8,626 bases of DNA. Source: Legionella sp. GTDB lineage: Bacteria; Pseudomonadota; Gammaproteobacteria; Legionellales; Legionellaceae. The notes under the pieces were generated by a model. It was not told the DNA's origin. It did no database searches and worked only from the letters and a program-made list of their open reading frames with translations. This document shows, piece after piece, positions 1 through 6,934 of this stretch. The stretch covers positions 1 through 8,626 of the forward strand of contig SCSO01000105.1 of NCBI GenBank assembly GCA_004297865.1, read 5' to 3'. Numbering within the stretch: the stretch's first letter is position 1; every line of letters begins with the position of its first letter. The translations under genes and the position numbers were made by a program.

Positions 1-2129
1 GTTGGCAATTGATGGCGGTTTATTGCTTATTCTTTTTAAGCTCCATGGATAATTTATCATTATCTCGAGAGTTGGAAATGCTCTTTTTATATCTTTTTTT
101 ATTAGTTCCTTCATTTTCGATAGGCGTAGCGGTTATTTTTAAATGGTTATTGCTTGGTCGAGTAAAACCTGGAGTCTATCCTCTTTGGGGGTGGTTTTAT
201 TACCGTTGGTGGTTAGTCAACCGCTTAGTCTATAACTCGTTTTTCTACAAATACATGTTAGGTACGCCTTTAGTCAATATTTATCATCGTTTACTTGGGG
301 CAAAAATAGGTAAAAATTGTCATATAGCGACTCGTGAAATTTTCTTTTTTGATCAATTTAGCTTAGGTGATTATTCATCTTTGGGAATAGACTCTAAATT
401 AAACGGCTATATAGTTGAAGATGGTTGGTTAAAAATTGGGGCTGTTGAAATAGGAGAGCATTGTTACATTGGTTCTCGCTCGGTGGTAGGAATTAACACC
501 AGAATTGCTGATGAAGTCATTTTAGAAGAAATGTCCATGGTGTCCGATAATTCTTCTTTACCTAGCGGTTATTATATGGGGTCGCCTATTCGCCCTGCTG
601 CAGTACCTACACATCATGTGAGTACACGCGAAGCCATAGGAGAAGACTCCTCCATTTTAGAAAACACTTTTTTTGGTTTTATGCATTATTTAGGAATTAT
701 TTTTCTAATGCTGTCTACTATTGTAAGCTATCTTCCTGGTTTCGCTTTTGTCGATTATTTTTATAATCATACTAATTATGTGACCACGATTTTTTTTGCT
801 ATTCCTGTTGGTGCTGTCTTATGTCTAAGCATGCATTATTTATTTATTATTGCTGCGAAAAAATTAATACTTAACAAAGTACAACCTGGCTTTTATTCTT
901 TGAGAAGTTTTTATTATTTACGCTATTGGTTTATCAATGATTTATTAGATACACCCGATGTTTCTATTCTTTCAGATTCTATCTATTTGCCCATGTTGTT
1001 CCGTTTATTAGGAGCCAAATTGGGAGCGAAGGTGGAAATGGGGGAAGCCCCTAACGTGATTCCTGATTTGTTGACTATAAAGGATGGTGGCTTTGTTGCA
1101 AGTTCTGTGGCAATGGGCTGGCCGCAGGTTTATGGAAATAAAATCTTTTTTGCACCCGTGACCGTGGGTAAAAAAGCATTTGTAGGAAATGTAAGTTTTC
1201 TTTCTGGAGGTAAAACTATTGGTGATGGAGGTTTATTAGGCTGTCTTTCATTATCGCCTACGGAACATCAAGGTCAGCAACCAGGTTCATCATGGCTCGG
1301 ATCCCCAGCTATGTTTTTACCTAATCGGGAAAGCTTTGTAGGTTATTCGGATGCGACAACTTACAATCCGAGTAAAAAACTCTATTTTACTCGCGCTTTA
1401 ATCGAGTTTATTAGAATTATTATTCCCACCGCCTTTAATTTGATTATTTTGTATCATTTGTTTTATCTAATCGATTTTATGGTAAAAACATATTCTTGGA
1501 TTACCATAAGTCTGGTTTTACCGACTTTTGAACTCTTTATTGTTACATTATTGATTGCTAGTTTAGTGGGTTTAAAATGGGTGGTCGTTGGCAAGTTAAA
1601 ACCTATTACAAAACCATTATGGGATAGTTTCATTTGGAAAAATGATTTAGTCGAATTTACTTTTAGCTATTTTATTAATCCTAACTTCAATGACTTTGCT
1701 ACGGGAAGCCCTTTTATAATCTGGGTAGCGAGGTGTTTTGGCAGTAAAATAGGTAAACGTGTTTTTTGTGATACAGAAGGTTTTGCAGAGTTTGATTTGA
1801 TTGAGATTGGTGATGAGGTATGTATTAATCGCACCTCTTTATTACAAACCCATTTATACGAAGATCGAGTTTTCAAAGTATCTACTTTAACCATTCGGTC
1901 AGGTTGTAATGTGGGAACTAGCTCCATCATCTTATACAACACCTTAATGGAAGAAAATTCCTCATTGGGGAATTTGTCACTGATAATGAAAGGTGAGTAT
2001 TTACCGACTAATACACAATGGGTAGGGATTCCAGCGCAATCATTGCGTTTATCTATGAGTTATAATGAGCAGTCTAAAGAAACAATTCCTGATATAGCAG
2101 AAGTCATTAAAGGGACAGTGACCGTTTAA
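1..2129 (+). CDS. C-terminal membrane region of a Pls/PosA-type non-ribosomal peptide synthetase (5' partial)
   Basis: The reading frame is open to the left edge (codons TGG CAA precede the first TTG/ATG at 9-14), so this is probably the tail of a longer protein. Residues below count the TTG at 9 as 1. Three tandem units recur about every 239 residues. Each has hydrophobic helices (about 1-12 and 24-47; 223-245 and 258-285; 467-490 and 497-522), a linker of the form K-W/K-x-x-x-x-K/R-x-x-P (45-73, 284-313, 523-550), an LGAKIG-like segment (96-101, 334-339, 577-582), a left-handed beta-helix-like stretch, and a closing GSP/GIP motif (191-193, 431-433, 673-675). This matches the C-terminal region of Pls-family enzymes such as epsilon-poly-lysine synthetase, where six membrane helices and three soluble domains follow an adenylation and a carrier domain and join amino acids into short isopeptides. 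About 700 residues is the expected size of that region alone. The product is unknown because the adenylation domain is absent. A stand-alone membrane protein with the same domains cannot be excluded. Confidence 0.8.
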   Translation, partial: WQLMAVYCLFFLSSMDNLSLSRELEMLFLYLFLLVPSFSIGVAVIFKWLLLGRVKPGVYPLWGWFYYRWWLVNRLVYNSFFYKYMLGTPLVNIYHRLLGAKIGKNCHIATREIFFFDQFSLGDYSSLGIDSKLNGYIVEDGWLKIGAVEIGEHCYIGSRSVVGINTRIADEVILEEMSMVSDNSSLPSGYYMGSPIRPAAVPTHHVSTREAIGEDSSILENTFFGFMHYLGIIFLMLSTIVSYLPGFAFVDYFYNHTNYVTTIFFAIPVGAVLCLSMHYLFIIAAKKLILNKVQPGFYSLRSFYYLRYWFINDLLDTPDVSILSDSIYLPMLFRLLGAKLGAKVEMGEAPNVIPDLLTIKDGGFVASSVAMGWPQVYGNKIFFAPVTVGKKAFVGNVSFLSGGKTIGDGGLLGCLSLSPTEHQGQQPGSSWLGSPAMFLPNRESFVGYSDATTYNPSKKLYFTRALIEFIRIIIPTAFNLIILYHLFYLIDFMVKTYSWITISLVLPTFELFIVTLLIASLVGLKWVVVGKLKPITKPLWDSFIWKNDLVEFTFSYFINPNFNDFATGSPFIIWVARCFGSKIGKRVFCDTEGFAEFDLIEIGDEVCINRTSLLQTHLYEDRVFKVSTLTIRSGCNVGTSSIILYNTLMEENSSLGNLSLIMKGEYLPTNTQWVGIPAQSLRLSMSYNEQSKETIPDIAEVIKGTVTV

Positions 2130-2652
2130 CACTCTGATTTTCTAAAATTATCTTTAAGCGCTCTTCAACGGAGAGCGCTGGAAGTTCAATTAATTCATAA
2201 CCTAAATCTGCATAAGATTGGTAAATATACTCACCAATTGTTTTGGCTTCGCGCTCATCTTCAATACGAATAGGATCTTGGGCTAAAGGCAAACCATGAC
2301 AGAAAAAAACCTTTAAATAACGAATCGTTTCACAGGCTTTTCTTACTGATTGGGGGTCTAGCTGATGGAAACGATAATAGGCAAGGCTGTCAGGTAAGCC
2401 GCGATCAAAGAAAATGATTTCGCTATGAGGTAAAAGGGTTTCACGATCACTCATCTCATTGGCGATAGTTTGCTGCAGAATGCTTTGTTCAATTTCAGCA
2501 AAATTATGATGATGGGCAAGTAATTCATGCTCAATGCAATCGCGAGCCACTTCGGGCGATATTTTATAACCCCGACCAGCTAAATGATTGATTAGAGTCG
2601 TTTTGCCTGAAGAAGGCGCTCCAGTGATCACGCACCATTGGGTCTTGATCAT
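2107..2652 (-). CDS. Small P-loop ATPase/kinase-like protein (AAA_28 type), last gene of the pan cluster
   Basis: This 181-residue protein has a P-loop GAPSSGKT (11-18), a segment EVARDCIEHE (34-43), a Walker-B-like FFDRGLPDSLAYYR (81-94), a charged lid-like stretch RIEDEREA (129-136) and a C-terminal LGYELIELPALSVEERL (150-166). This order is typical of the AAA_28 family of about 180-residue nucleotide-binding proteins, related to nucleoside and ribosylnicotinamide-type kinases. The substrate is not established for most members. The ATG overlaps the panC stop (ATGA at 2649-2652). No Shine-Dalgarno sequence is visible upstream, so translation probably depends on ribosomes finishing panC. The 3' end overlaps the convergent synthetase gene by 23 bp. 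The linkage to panB-panC suggests, without proving, a role near pantothenate/CoA or nucleotide cofactor metabolism. The P-loop family call is firm; the function is open. Confidence 0.85.
   Translation of the reverse strand: MIKTQWCVITGAPSSGKTTLINHLAGRGYKISPEVARDCIEHELLAHHHNFAEIEQSILQQTIANEMSDRETLLPHSEIIFFDRGLPDSLAYYRFHQLDPQSVRKACETIRYLKVFFCHGLPLAQDPIRIEDEREAKTIGEYIYQSYADLGYELIELPALSVEERLKIILENQSVKRSLSL
2157..2179. repeat. Perfect 8-bp inverted repeat (hairpin) beyond the synthetase stop codon
   Basis: AGCGCTCT (2157-2164) and AGAGCGCT (2172-2179) are exact reverse complements separated by the 7-nt loop TCAACGG. The hairpin begins 28 nt after the stop of the + strand synthetase gene and lies inside the 3' coding part of the opposing kinase-like gene. 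It is followed by no T-run on either strand, so it is not a canonical intrinsic terminator. It could slow polymerase or protect the synthetase mRNA 3' end, or be a by-product of coding sequence. Confidence 0.3.
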
Positions 2653-3410
2653 GGTAAAGGGTAATTATCAATTAAACGGATATCATCTATCATCACCGCC
2701 GCAAATCTCCTATTTTGAAATTCCTCAATGTATTCGACGACAAGGCCTTTTTCCTTTAGCTCAGAGATTATCATCTCACAAGACTTGTTTTGATGAAATA
2801 TCTGTGCGAATTCTATGGCTCGAATTTTCTGTTCAGGGGATAAACGATTATTGCGGGAGCTAAAGGCTAAACCACTGACTTCACGTATAGTCGGACAAGG
2901 GTTGATCCGGACATCCATAAATAAAGCTTCGGTCATACCTTTGATTAAAAGATATTGTTGGTAATCCTTTTCTCCAAAATAAGCATTATGTGGACGAGTG
3001 AGTTGCAATAATTTCATCACGACGGTTAAAACACCATTAAAATGCCCTGGTCGGTGTTGGCCCTCCATCATTTGACACAGTTGTTGCTCTTGAATTTGAT
3101 AGTTGTAGTTATCAGCGTACATAGCATCAGCAGTGGGTAATATACAGTAATCCACGCCGGATTTTTCCATTAAATGTAAATCCTCATCTAAAGTACGCGG
3201 ATACAGCTGGAAATCATCTGGGCGATTAAATTGGGTGGGATTTATAAATAAACTCGAGATGGTGTAATCATTGTCCTTTGCACTGGCGACAAAGAGAGAA
3301 GCATGGCCTGCATGTAAATTGCCCATTGTAGGGGCGAAACCTAAAGACACGTCCATGGGTAAACTGTTACGAAATTGCTTCCATTCTTTTAAATCATGAA
3401 AAACTTGCAT
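2649..3410 (-). CDS. panC: Pantothenate synthetase
   Basis: PanC joins pantoate and beta-alanine with ATP to give pantothenate in the cytosol. Visible motifs, numbered from the ATG at 3410: PTMGNLHAGH (27-36, the HIGH-type nucleotidyl-transfer motif), INPTQF (56-61), HRPGHFNGV (119-127), YFGEKDYQQ (144-152) and SGLAFSSRNNRL (179-190, the KMSKS-like loop). I prefer the ATG at 3410 (253 aa): it has a GAGTGAG ribosome site 7 nt upstream, whereas a GTG at 3422 (257 aa) overlaps the panB stop but has no good site. The protein is about 30 residues shorter than E. coli PanC (roughly 280), and the shortening lies after the SSRN motif, in the C-terminal domain. The usual DGLA is SGLA here. It lies 8 nt after panB and overlaps the kinase-like gene by 4 nt, so the three are probably one transcript. 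Confidence 0.96.
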   Translation of the reverse strand: MQVFHDLKEWKQFRNSLPMDVSLGFAPTMGNLHAGHASLFVASAKDNDYTISSLFINPTQFNRPDDFQLYPRTLDEDLHLMEKSGVDYCILPTADAMYADNYNYQIQEQQLCQMMEGQHRPGHFNGVLTVVMKLLQLTRPHNAYFGEKDYQQYLLIKGMTEALFMDVRINPCPTIREVSGLAFSSRNNRLSPEQKIRAIEFAQIFHQNKSCEMIISELKEKGLVVEYIEEFQNRRFAAVMIDDIRLIDNYPLP

Positions 3411-3417
3411 AGGATAA

Positions 3418-3424
3418 CTCACTC
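3418..3424 (-). promoter_or_regulatory. Ribosome binding site deciding the panC start
   Basis: GAGTGAG on the minus strand sits 7 nt before the ATG at 3410-3408 and spans the panB stop codon. This supports ATG rather than the in-frame GTG at 3422 as the panC start, with panC translation coupled to the end of panB. Confidence 0.6.
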
Positions 3425-4210
3425 AAAAGAATGTTCAGGTTGTGGGAAATGCACATGATGGACTTCAGTAGCGTAATGGTTAATCGCTTCTAAAAAGAGA
3501 TCTTTAGCATGAAGATATTTTTTTACGAATTTAGGATTTAAATCCACTTGTAGACCTAGCAAATCATGCCAAACCAACACTTGACCATCAGTATCTACTC
3601 CGGCTCCTATCCCTATAGTTGGAATGCTGAGGGCAGCAGTAATAGCTTTAGCCAATTGTTGGGGTACACATTCAATGACTATAGCAAAACAGCCTGCTTC
3701 TTCCAGGTCGAGTGCTTGCTGCAAAAGTAGTTCCGCTTGCTGTTGATTTTTACCTTGGACTTTATAGCCGCCGAGTTGATGGATGGATTGCGGCGTAAGA
3801 CCAATATGCCCCATCACGGGTATGCCGGCTTGCACTAGATAAGCAATCCTTTGACAGGTATCGGGATCGGCACCTTCTATTTTAATAGCATGAGCGCCTG
3901 CTTGTAGTAGTTGTTTAGTATGCTCTACGGTTTGGGACAAAGAGAGTTTGTGACTGAGAAAAGGTAAATCGGTAATTAAAAATTGTTGGCCTAAACCACG
4001 AGCTACTGCCTGAGTGTGGAGCACCATCATGTCGATATTAGCCATGATAGTCGTTTCATGGCCATGTACAGCCATGGCTACGGAATCACCGACTAATACA
4101 CAATCAACATCGGATTCTTTGATGATGCATGCTGATGGATAATCATAGCAAGTCATCACACAAATTTTGTTCTGTTCTTGTTTTTTTCTTTTAAAGTCAT
4201 GAATTTTCAT
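3419..4210 (-). CDS. panB: 3-methyl-2-oxobutanoate hydroxymethyltransferase
   Basis: PanB transfers a hydroxymethyl group from 5,10-methylene-tetrahydrofolate to 2-oxoisovalerate, giving ketopantoate, the first committed step to pantothenate; the enzyme is cytosolic and Mg-dependent. The 263-residue length matches the family (about 264). Visible motifs: VGDSVAMAVHG (40-50) with the metal-binding D42 and S43, D81 in ITDLPF (second metal ligand position), AIKIEG (108-113) with substrate-binding K110, GHIGLTPQ (134-141), catalytic-position E180 in VIECVP, and IPTIGIGAG followed by DGQVLVWHDLLGL (208-220). The start ATG has a strong AGGAG site. The TGA stop overlaps an in-frame GTG of panC. Ketopantoate must still be reduced to pantoate by PanE or IlvC, which are not in this window. 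The gene lies 65 nt after emrB and has its own candidate promoter. Confidence 0.97.
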   Translation of the reverse strand: MKIHDFKRKKQEQNKICVMTCYDYPSACIIKESDVDCVLVGDSVAMAVHGHETTIMANIDMMVLHTQAVARGLGQQFLITDLPFLSHKLSLSQTVEHTKQLLQAGAHAIKIEGADPDTCQRIAYLVQAGIPVMGHIGLTPQSIHQLGGYKVQGKNQQQAELLLQQALDLEEAGCFAIVIECVPQQLAKAITAALSIPTIGIGAGVDTDGQVLVWHDLLGLQVDLNPKFVKKYLHAKDLFLEAINHYATEVHHVHFPQPEHSFE

Positions 4211-4217
4211 TTCAGAT

Positions 4218-4222
4218 CTCCT
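4218..4222 (-). promoter_or_regulatory. panB ribosome binding site
   Basis: AGGAG on the minus strand lies 7 nt before the panB ATG. It is the best Shine-Dalgarno match in the minus-strand gene group and suggests that panB starts its own translational unit rather than relying on emrB. Confidence 0.7.
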
Positions 4223-4231
4223 GTGTCGCTG

Positions 4232-4243
4232 CCTATTGATAGG
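4232..4243. repeat. Short palindrome in the panB leader
   Basis: CCTAT-tg-ATAGG is a perfect 5-bp inverted repeat with a 2-nt centre, located 22-33 nt upstream of the panB start and downstream of the candidate -10 box. The position would suit an operator or a small leader hairpin, but a repeat this short can occur by chance. Confidence 0.25.
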
Positions 4244-4259
4244 TCAACGCAAGCTACAT

Positions 4260-4287
4260 CTTATAATTAAATGAGCTACATTTCCAA
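4260..4287 (-). promoter_or_regulatory. Candidate sigma-70 promoter for panB-panC
   Basis: On the minus strand, TTGGAA (4287-4282, 4 of 6 to consensus) is followed after 16 nt by TATAAG (4265-4260, 5 of 6). The -35 box overlaps the last codons of emrB. The inferred start near 4253 would give a leader of about 43 nt. This supports panB-panC having a promoter separate from emrAB, although read-through from the pump genes remains possible because I see no terminator in the 65-nt gap. Confidence 0.4.
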
Positions 4288-5835
4288 TTCTGGTAAAGGA
4301 GAGTCTTTATTTGTAGAGGGGCTTTTAATAGGCGCTTTAAGCAAAAATAACAAAGGAACTGCAGCAAGGACTAACCACATCATTAAACGAAAGTCTTGTA
4401 AATAAGCCAAGACAGCGGCTTGACGAGTGACTTCCATGTTGAGTGAGACTAACCCTTGAGGAGTATTTAATAGATAGATTCCAGCTTCCTGTGCCTGTTG
4501 TAAACTCAAATTGTTGGGGGTGAGGAAATTAGCAAAGGCTGCGTGATTAGCTTGGATATTTTGCGCTAATTTGGTCATGACGATAGAAATGCCAATACTA
4601 CTGCCAATATTTCTTAACAGGCTAAACAAAGGAGTCCCATCATTACGATATTGGGGAGCTAATGTCGTAAAAGATAAAGTCGATAAGGGAACAAATATAA
4701 ACCCTAAACCAAAGCCTTGTAGTAATCCGCTTTGTACTATATCTATTCCCGTAATATTGGTGTTGAATAAAGTCATCAACCACAAGGAATAGCTAGTCAT
4801 CATCAAGCCAAAAAAGATAAGGTAACGTGCATCTACTTTGGTGGACAATTTACTGACGATGATCATCGCGAGCATAGTACCTACACCGCGGGGAGCTAAC
4901 ACTAATCCTACATCAATAGCCGAATAACCCATTAAACTATGTAAGTAAGGCGGTAATAGAGCCATAGTGGCTAATAAAATAATACCTATCATAAAGATAA
5001 AGAGCAGACCCATACTAAAATTACGATCTTTAAACATCTTAGGATCAAGGAAAGGTTGTTTGCTTGTTAAAATGTGGACAATGAATAAATACAAACAGAG
5101 GATACTTAACAGTCCTTCAATAATGATTTCATCGCTATTAAACCAATCTAAAGATTCTCCGCGATCTAAAAACATTTGCAACGCACCAATAGCAACAGCT
5201 AAGAAAACAAAACCTAAAAGATCGAACTCTCTTTTTTTATTCTGTACGTCTTCTTCAATAAAAGTAGCAAGCCCAAGCCAGGCTAAAAGTCCGAAGGGAA
5301 GATTAATATAAAACACCCAACGCCAGTTATAATACTCGGTAAGCCAACCGCCTAGTGAAGGACCTACTATAGGTCCCACCATTACCCCCATTCCCCAGAT
5401 AGCCATAGCAGTTCCTTGTTTTTCTGGAGGATTACTATCTAAAAGTAAGGTTTGTGATAGTGGAACTAAAGAAGCACCAAAGACCCCTTGCAATAAACGA
5501 AAGGTGACAATTTGCGGAAGACTTTGTGCTGCACCACAAAGCATGGAAGCCACGGTAAATCCGACCACTGACCAAATAAATAAACGTTTACGTCCAAAAC
5601 GATCACTTAGAAAACCTGTAAGTGGTAAAAAAATAGCAGAAGCAACGATGTACGAGGTCAAAACCCAGGAGATCTGTTCTTGTGTGGCACCCATACCGCC
5701 TTGCATATGAGGCAAGGCTACGTTAGCAATCGTGGTATCTAAGGATTGCATCACAGTAGAGAGCATCACCGAAAGAGTAATAAACAATCGACGGGTTTCA
5801 ATGGGTATATTGTTTATTTGAATAGGATTGCGCAT
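4276..5835 (-). CDS. emrB: EmrB/QacA-type (DHA2) multidrug efflux transporter of the major facilitator superfamily
   Basis: This 519-residue inner-membrane protein is close to E. coli EmrB in size (about 512) and is expected to have 14 membrane helices. Family motifs visible: LDTTIANVALP (32-42, motif D1), GFLSDRFGRKR (74-84, motif A), RLLQGVFGA (113-121, motif B-like), GVMVGPIVGPSLGG (150-163, motif C, the antiporter signature) and WRWVFYINLPFG (171-182). It would export hydrophobic drugs or protonophores in exchange for protons, working with the EmrA adaptor and an outer-membrane channel of the TolC type. The start follows the emrA stop by 10 nt, and TGAGAA covering that stop acts as a weak ribosome site, so the two are probably co-translated. 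The transported compound cannot be predicted from sequence. Confidence 0.94.
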   Translation of the reverse strand: MRNPIQINNIPIETRRLFITLSVMLSTVMQSLDTTIANVALPHMQGGMGATQEQISWVLTSYIVASAIFLPLTGFLSDRFGRKRLFIWSVVGFTVASMLCGAAQSLPQIVTFRLLQGVFGASLVPLSQTLLLDSNPPEKQGTAMAIWGMGVMVGPIVGPSLGGWLTEYYNWRWVFYINLPFGLLAWLGLATFIEEDVQNKKREFDLLGFVFLAVAIGALQMFLDRGESLDWFNSDEIIIEGLLSILCLYLFIVHILTSKQPFLDPKMFKDRNFSMGLLFIFMIGIILLATMALLPPYLHSLMGYSAIDVGLVLAPRGVGTMLAMIIVSKLSTKVDARYLIFFGLMMTSYSLWLMTLFNTNITGIDIVQSGLLQGFGLGFIFVPLSTLSFTTLAPQYRNDGTPLFSLLRNIGSSIGISIVMTKLAQNIQANHAAFANFLTPNNLSLQQAQEAGIYLLNTPQGLVSLNMEVTRQAAVLAYLQDFRLMMWLVLAAVPLLFLLKAPIKSPSTNKDSPLPELEM

Positions 5836-5845
5836 CGTAAAATTC

Positions 5846-6871
5846 TCAAGCGGTTTCTTTCAAAGTATCGTGAGTATCAATTTTAACCCAGGAACTTAAA
5901 CCAGCACGCAATGGGGGGTCTTTAGGATCACTTTTTAAATTAATTCGTACCGCCACTCTTTGAGCTATCTTCACCCAATTGCCGGTAGCATTTTGTGCAG
6001 GAATTAAAGAAAACTCCGAGCCTGTCGCAGGACTGATGCTTTCTACTACACCTTGCCATTTTTTCCCCGGATAAATATCTAAAAGGACTTCTACCTTTTG
6101 CCCAGGACGAACATGTGTTAATTCTTTTTCGGTGAAATTGGCCTCTATCCAGGGATGATTATTTGCTACCAGCGTCATGGTAATCGCTCCGGAAGGCACA
6201 AATTGCCCTAATTTGGGAGGTGCTGAAAGTGTACCAGCCATAGGAGCTTTAATTTCAGTATGAGCAAGATTTAATTTAGCCTGATCAAGCTCCGCTTTTG
6301 CCATGAGATAAGAAGGGTGTTTTTCTACGGGCTCATCCACATCACCACCCAAAGATACTGCAATACGTTGCAGGTCTTGTTCAGTGCTCAGCATCTGCTT
6401 CGCCGCAATTTCTGATCCTTCTTTTGCATCATCAAGGCTAGATTGTGAAGCAAAATGTTTGGCTGCTAAATCCGTTTGGCGCTGTTTATTTTTTAATGCA
6501 AAATCATATTTGGTTTGCGCTAAAGCAATTTCCGCTTGTTTTTCATGATAGCTGGCTTTTAAAGCCAATAGATTAATACGCACTTGAGCTAAATTGGATT
6601 GTGCTTTGGTAAGCGCGACTTCAAACGGTTCTGGATCTAAACGAAATAACAGTTGATTTGCTTTAACATTTTGATTTTCTTGGACTAAGATTTCTTTCAC
6701 TACACCAGAGACTTGCGCACTAACGGGCACTTTTTCAGCTTTAACATAGGCATTATCAGTTTCCACATAGCGACCACTCAACAAATAGATTATCAAAGCG
6801 CTGATAATTAATACCGTAGGTAGTCCTACTAAAAGAAGAAAACGTTTTGAGCGAAAAAGAGTTTTGTCCAT
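5846..6871 (-). CDS. emrA: EmrA/HlyD-type periplasmic adaptor of the efflux pump
   Basis: This 341-residue adaptor has a short cytosolic N-terminus and one membrane helix (11-32). Next come the EmrA signature YVETDNAYVKA (35-45), the first half of a lipoyl domain (about 47-82), a long helical hairpin (about 83-205, rich in A, Q, K, E and L) and the second lipoyl half with IKAPMAGTLS (207-216). A beta-barrel region follows, ending in GSEFSLIPAQNATGNWVKI (284-302), a stretch highly typical of EmrA. It would bridge EmrB to an outer-membrane TolC-like channel. It is about 50 residues shorter than E. coli EmrA (roughly 390), which suggests a shorter N-terminus or coiled-coil hairpin. Translation probably uses AAGGG about 11 nt before the ATG. 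The gene is first in the pump pair and reads away from the hydrolase gene across a 63-bp region with an inverted repeat. Confidence 0.94.
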   Translation of the reverse strand: MDKTLFRSKRFLLLVGLPTVLIISALIIYLLSGRYVETDNAYVKAEKVPVSAQVSGVVKEILVQENQNVKANQLLFRLDPEPFEVALTKAQSNLAQVRINLLALKASYHEKQAEIALAQTKYDFALKNKQRQTDLAAKHFASQSSLDDAKEGSEIAAKQMLSTEQDLQRIAVSLGGDVDEPVEKHPSYLMAKAELDQAKLNLAHTEIKAPMAGTLSAPPKLGQFVPSGAITMTLVANNHPWIEANFTEKELTHVRPGQKVEVLLDIYPGKKWQGVVESISPATGSEFSLIPAQNATGNWVKIAQRVAVRINLKSDPKDPPLRAGLSSWVKIDTHDTLKETA

Positions 6872-6900
6872 TTAAGAGTTATCCCTTAGGTTGAATCTGG

Positions 6901-6925
6901 GTTATTATTTGCAATTTATAATAAC
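6901..6925. promoter_or_regulatory. Operator-like inverted repeat between emrA and the hydrolase gene
   Basis: GTTATTAT (6901-6908) and ATAATAAC (6918-6925) are exact reverse complements separated by 9 nt (ttgcaattt). The dyad takes up 25 of the 63 bp between the two divergent genes and covers a perfect TATAAT (6917-6922). A dimeric repressor bound here could control emrAB, the hydrolase-zapE pair, or both. I could not place convincing -35/-10 pairs: TTGAAT (6891-6896) is 20 nt from TATAAT, and that TATAAT lies only 12 nt before the hydrolase ATG. No regulator gene is in the window. Confidence 0.4.
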
Positions 6926-6934
6926 AGGTTTTCT

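Noticed and set aside
1667..1942. A 91-codon minus-strand open frame inside the synthetase gene
   Set aside because: It lies wholly opposite a well-supported coding region, has no recognisable motif and no ribosome site; it is a shadow of the real frame.
2588..2863. A 91-codon plus-strand open frame across the kinase/panC junction
   Set aside because: It is antisense to two genes with clear catalytic motifs, and its translation resembles no family.
3420..3422. GTG as the start of panC
   Set aside because: No ribosome site is positioned for it, whereas the ATG at 3410 has GAGTGAG 7 nt upstream and gives the expected N-terminus.
4571..5710. Three plus-strand open frames (4571-4792, 4967-5311, 5504-5710) inside emrB
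   Set aside because: All are antisense to emrB; their biased composition (K, P, S, I) is what reverse reading of a membrane protein gene gives.
6917..6922. Perfect TATAAT as the -10 box of the hydrolase gene
   Set aside because: It is only 12 nt before the ATG, would leave almost no leader for the ribosome site, and has no -35 box at 16-18 nt; it is recorded only as part of the inverted repeat.
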